From NCBI GenBank assembly GCA_964411425.1, contig CAYPKW010000022.1, positions 1-38,412 of the forward strand: a stretch of DNA of 38,412 bases. The letters run 5' to 3'. The stretch is from CAYPKW01 sp964411425. GTDB taxonomy: Bacteria; Pseudomonadota; Alphaproteobacteria; Dongiales; Dongiaceae. This document shows, in pieces, positions 35,574-38,412 of the stretch (positions are counted from its first letter, which is position 1; every line of letters begins with the position of its first letter). The notes below the pieces were generated by a model, which saw only the letters and a list, made by a program, of their open reading frames with translations, searched no databases and had not been told where the DNA came from. A program made the position numbers and the translations under genes.

Positions 35574-36350
35574 TCAGCCGGGCGCCACCTGGGTCAACGG
35601 CTTGATGGCGATGCCGGCGGCCTCGAGCCGCTCGCGCACGCGCCGAGCCATGGCGACCGCCGCCGGATTGTCGCCGTGCACGCAGATGGTGTCGACGGCG
35701 ACGGGGATGCGCTTGCCGTTGATGCTGACGACGGCGCGGTCCTCCACCATGCGAATCACGCGCTCGGCCGCGGCTTCGACCTCGTGAATGACCGCGCCCG
35801 GCAGCTTGCGCGAGGTGAGATTGCCGGCATCGTCGTAAGTGCGGTCGGCGAACACCTCGCGGGCAAGCCTGAGACCGGCGCGCTCGCCGGCGCGCTCCGA
35901 CTGGTTGCCCGGCATGACCACCAGAATCAACGACGGGTCCACCGCCTTGACCGCGCGGGCGACCGCGTCGGCGAGGCCCGCGTCCAGCGCCGCCATGTTG
36001 TTGAGCGCGCCGTGCGTCTTGACGTGCGTCACCTTGTGGCCGGCGCTCCGCGCGATCGCCTGCAGGGCGCCGATCTGGTAGACGAGCTCCTTCATGACGT
36101 CGTCCGGGCGCTCGCCCTGGATCGGGCGGCGGCCGAAGCCCCACAGGTCGCGGAACCCCGGATGGGCGCCCACCTCGACGCCGTTCGCCTTCGCCGTCGC
36201 CACCGTCTCGTACATGACCAGGGGGTCGCCGGCGTGGAAGCCGCAGGCGACGTTGGCCGAGCTCACGATCTTCAGCATCTCGGCGTCCTCGCCCAGCCGG
36301 TAGACGCCGAAGCTCTCGCCCATGTCCGAGTTGAGATCGACCGCGGTCAT
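35574..36350 (-). CDS. pxpA: 5-oxoprolinase subunit A (LamB/YcsF family)
   Basis: A 258-residue protein that with PxpB and PxpC hydrolyses 5-oxoproline (pyroglutamate) to glutamate using ATP. Landmarks are VDLNSDMGESFGVYRLGEDAEML, SSANVACGFHAGDPLVM, VGAHPGFRDLWGFGRR, HVKTHGALNNMAA and DTICVHGDNPAAVAMARRVR. Length matches the family. It is divergent from pxpBC, with 57 bases between the starts, and converges on gcdH with 14 bases between stops. The splitting of pxpA from pxpBC into divergent units is less usual than a pxpBCA operon. Confidence 0.95.
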   Translation of the reverse strand: MTAVDLNSDMGESFGVYRLGEDAEMLKIVSSANVACGFHAGDPLVMYETVATAKANGVEVGAHPGFRDLWGFGRRPIQGERPDDVMKELVYQIGALQAIARSAGHKVTHVKTHGALNNMAALDAGLADAVARAVKAVDPSLILVVMPGNQSERAGERAGLRLAREVFADRTYDDAGNLTSRKLPGAVIHEVEAAAERVIRMVEDRAVVSINGKRIPVAVDTICVHGDNPAAVAMARRVRERLEAAGIAIKPLTQVAPG

Positions 36351-36407
36351 GACGCTCCTCCGCTCCTACTATAGCAGCAGGACCGCACCCCGCTATACTC
36401 CCGCCCC

Positions 36408-37133
36408 ATGGCAATCGACGACGAGCCGCGCATTCTGCCCGCCGGCGACGGCGCGTTGGTCGTCGAGTTCGGCCACGCCATCGACCCGGAGATCAACGCG
36501 CGCGTCCTCGCCCTGGACGCGGCGCTCGTCGCGGCCCTGGCGGGCGCGATCGAGACGGTGCCGACCTACCGCTCGCTCCTGGTGCAATACGACCCGCTGG
36601 CCCTACCCGCGGCGGATTTGATCGCGCGCATCCGCGCGCTGGCCGCGACGCCGCCGCCAGCCCTCCCCCGTGGCCGCAGGGTGACTCTACCGGTCGCCTT
36701 CGGCGGCGGGTTCGGCAGCGACTTCGGCGAATTGGCCGGACGCCTCGGCCTCGACGCCGAGGGGATCCTGCGCCTGCTGACGGGGGCGGAGTTCCGCGTC
36801 TACATGATCGGCTTCGCGCCCGGCTTCGCCTATCTGGGCGGGCTGCCGGAATGTCTGCACATCCCGCGCCGGGCTAGTCCGCGCGCCAAGGTGCCGGCCG
36901 GCAGCGTCGGCATCGGGGGAGTCCAGGCGGCCGTGTTCTCGGTGGAGAGCCCGAGCGGCTGGCATCTGCTCGGTCGCACTCCCTTGCGGCCCTTCGACCT
37001 TCGGCGCGCCGACCCCTTCCTGTTCCGCGCCGGCGATCGGGTGCGCTTCCGGGCGATCGACGCCGAGGAGTTCGCGCGGCTCGACCGCCTGGCCGCGGCT
37101 GACGACAACCTGGCGCGAATCGAGACCCCATGA
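36408..37133 (+). CDS. pxpB: 5-oxoprolinase subunit B
   Basis: A 241-residue protein of the carboxyltransferase C/D (KipI-like) family. Typical pieces are PAGDGALVVEFGHAIDPEINARV, VPTYRSLLVQYDPL, RVTLPVAFGGGFGSD, MIGFAPGFAYLGGLPECLHIPRRASPRAKVPAGSVGIGG and WHLLGRTPLRPFDLRRADPFLFRAGD. It forms a complex with PxpC and acts in the ATP-dependent opening of 5-oxoproline supplied with PxpA. TATACT at 36394-36399 lies close before the ATG and could be a -10 box for an almost leaderless transcript, but no good -35 is seen. Its TGA overlaps the pxpC ATG as ATGA. Confidence 0.94.
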   Translation: MAIDDEPRILPAGDGALVVEFGHAIDPEINARVLALDAALVAALAGAIETVPTYRSLLVQYDPLALPAADLIARIRALAATPPPALPRGRRVTLPVAFGGGFGSDFGELAGRLGLDAEGILRLLTGAEFRVYMIGFAPGFAYLGGLPECLHIPRRASPRAKVPAGSVGIGGVQAAVFSVESPSGWHLLGRTPLRPFDLRRADPFLFRAGDRVRFRAIDAEEFARLDRLAAADDNLARIETP

Positions 37134-38152
37134 GCGCCCTCCTGGCCCTCGATCCCGGGCCGCTCGCCACCGTGCAGGACCTCGGTCGCTTCGGCTACCA
37201 GCGCTTCGGGGTGTCGCCCGCCGGAGCGATGGACGCGGTGGCGCTGCGCGTCGCCAACCTCTTGGTCGGCAACCCGCCCGACGCCGCCGCCATCGAGTTC
37301 ACCCTCGGCGGTGGGACTTGGCGGGTCGAGGCGGAGAGTTGCCGCCTCGCCGTCGCCGGTGGCGCCTTCCCTCTCGGCATCGACGGCCGGCCGGCGACGG
37401 CCTGGCGCAGCCACACGCTCGCGCGCGGGGCTCGGATCGGCATCGCCGGCGCGCCGGACGCCGCGCGCGGCTATCTCGCGGTCGCGGGCGGGTTCGCGCT
37501 CGAGCCGGTCTTGGGCAGCCTTTCCACCCACCTGCGTTCCGGCATCGGCGGCCGCGCCATCCGCGCCGGCGACGCGCTGCCGCTGGCGCTCGCCCAAGCG
37601 CCCGCCGGCAACGACCTCGCTCTCGACCGCGCGGACCTCCCGGCGCGCCGGCAGCCGATCCGCGTCATCCTCGGGCCGCAGGACGACTATTTCGAGCCGG
37701 CGGCCATCGAAACATTCCTCGCGGGCGACTACACGCTCACCCATGAATCCGACCGCATGGGATATCGCCTGGCAGGGCCGCCGATCGAGCATCGGCTGGG
37801 CGCCGACATCGTCTCCGACGGCATCGTCACCGGCAGCATCCAGGTGCCGGGCTCGCGCCGGCCGATCCTGCTGCTGGCCGACCGGCAGACGGCCGGGGGG
37901 TATCCGAAGATCGCCACCGTGATCGGCGCCGACCTGTCGGCGGCGGGCCAGCTCAGGCCCGGCGACGGCATCCGCTTCGCCGCGGTCACCCTCGCCGTGG
38001 CGCTCGAAGCCCGGCGCAAGCAGGAAGCCTGGCTATCCACCCTTCCGCGGCGGCTGCGCCCGGTCGCCGCCGATCTTGCCGCCGACCGTCTGCTCGCCCT
38101 CAACTTGATCGACGGCGTGGTCGATGCCAGGGGCCGCGAATCCGCCGATTGA
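37130..38152 (+). CDS. pxpC: 5-oxoprolinase subunit C
   Basis: A 340-residue protein of the carboxyltransferase A/B (KipA-like) family. Landmarks are GPLATVQDLGRFGYQRFGVSPAGAMDAVALRVANLLVGN, AAIEFTLGGGTW, ARGYLAVAGGFALEPVLGS, IRVILGPQDDYF, YTLTHESDRMGYRLAGPPI, DIVSDGIVTGSIQVPGSRRPILLLADRQTAGGYPKIATVI and LRPGDGIRFAAVTL. It is fused to pxpB by an ATGA overlap. The C-terminal part of about 45 residues after the barrel (EARRKQEAWLSTLPRRLRPVAADLAADRLL) is a common family tail. Confidence 0.94.
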   Translation: MSALLALDPGPLATVQDLGRFGYQRFGVSPAGAMDAVALRVANLLVGNPPDAAAIEFTLGGGTWRVEAESCRLAVAGGAFPLGIDGRPATAWRSHTLARGARIGIAGAPDAARGYLAVAGGFALEPVLGSLSTHLRSGIGGRAIRAGDALPLALAQAPAGNDLALDRADLPARRQPIRVILGPQDDYFEPAAIETFLAGDYTLTHESDRMGYRLAGPPIEHRLGADIVSDGIVTGSIQVPGSRRPILLLADRQTAGGYPKIATVIGADLSAAGQLRPGDGIRFAAVTLAVALEARRKQEAWLSTLPRRLRPVAADLAADRLLALNLIDGVVDARGRESAD

Positions 38153-38219
38153 CGGGGAAGAAGGTAGCGGTTGCAGTCGAGGCCCCGCCTGCCGAGAATG
38201 GCGCCGTGGAGTTTCGTCG

Positions 38220-38412
38220 ATGATGCTGACCCAAGCGCAACTCGACCGCTACGAGCGCGACGGGTTCCTCGTCCTGCCGGGCCTGTTTTCGGCGGCGGAG
38301 GTGGCGCTGATGCGGGCCGAGCTGCCGGCGCTGTTCGCCGAGGACACGCCGGCGAATTTCCGCGAGAAGCACAGCGGCAAGGTGCGCACGGCGATGGGGC
38401 TGCACCTGCGCA
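38220..38412 (+). CDS. Phytanoyl-CoA dioxygenase (PhyH) family protein, 5' part
   Basis: ATG 38220 (with another ATG directly after) follows GGAG with 8-base spacing and opens a frame that runs off the window end. The 64 visible residues, MMLTQAQLDRYERDGFLVLP then GLFSAAEVALMRAELPALFAED and EKHSGKVRTAMGLH, match the N-terminus of PhyH-type Fe(II)/2-oxoglutarate dioxygenases, such as ectoine hydroxylase-like proteins. The metal-binding HxD...H triad lies beyond the window. Substrate cannot be told. It is 67 bases downstream of pxpC on the same strand. Confidence 0.8.
   Translation, partial: MMLTQAQLDRYERDGFLVLPGLFSAAEVALMRAELPALFAEDTPANFREKHSGKVRTAMGLHLR

Noticed and set aside
36351..36407. 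Divergent promoter pair between pxpA and pxpB
   Set aside because: TATACT (+) and TATAGT (-) look like -10 boxes, but neither has a recognisable -35 at the right distance; not listed as a feature.

Overview
The window is GC-rich, densely packed chromosomal DNA. Its gene content and order point to an alphaproteobacterium, probably a Rhodospirillales-like or related uncultured lineage. The markers are a MucR/Ros regulator, a ubiquinol-cytochrome c chaperone-DUF177-rpmF-plsX-fabH-ihfA-merR block divergent from a BamE/OmlA lipoprotein, an rpiB-glyA-nrdR-ribD-ribE-ribB-ribH-nusB-thiL block, and a liv operon carrying a DUF6867 gene. No phage, plasmid, CRISPR or intact transposase gene was seen.

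Layout. 1-2628 (+): a compact operon for a Cys-rich exported protein, a BNR/Asp-box repeat protein, a membrane-anchored c-type cytochrome and a Sco-type thioredoxin-fold protein; it looks like a periplasmic redox/copper cluster. 2629-3228: gene-free repeat DNA. 3229-5558: a TIGR03032-type protein converging on an MFS transporter. 5758-7522: a TPR/SPOR lipoprotein and a 49-residue lipoprotein, followed by tRNA-Pro(GGG) and an OsmC protein. 8265-12779 (-): merR, ihfA, fabH, plsX, rpmF, DUF177 and the cytochrome bc1 chaperone (fatty acid/phospholipid start-up, ribosome, bc1 assembly), with bamE divergent. 13567-15648 (-): proton-pumping pyrophosphatase. 15912-19963: a mixed block (MFS, fatty acid desaturase, CapA-like, FliL-like). 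20190-27330 (-): thiL, nusB, the riboflavin genes, nrdR, glyA and rpiB, many overlapping by 4 to 26 bases. 27589-28011 (+): mucR. 28088-33775 (-): a branched-chain amino acid ABC transporter operon. 33896-34258: a histidine kinase remnant. 34345-38152: glutaryl-CoA dehydrogenase and 5-oxoprolinase pxpA / pxpBC. 38220-end: start of a PhyH-type dioxygenase.

The most unusual signal is non-coding. Three intergenic loci (10141-10290, 15771-15915, 20040-20193) carry small palindromic, MITE-like elements. In each, the right-hand terminal CTAG contains the TAG stop codon of the upstream gene (plsX, an MFS gene, thiL). The last two loci belong to one family of about 67 bp, and the copy beside thiL carries a different palindromic repeat nested in its loop. 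A second notable point is the RibB protein: its C-terminal GTP cyclohydrolase II-like domain lacks the zinc-binding cysteines (RibBX type), so it should supply only the DHBP synthase activity.
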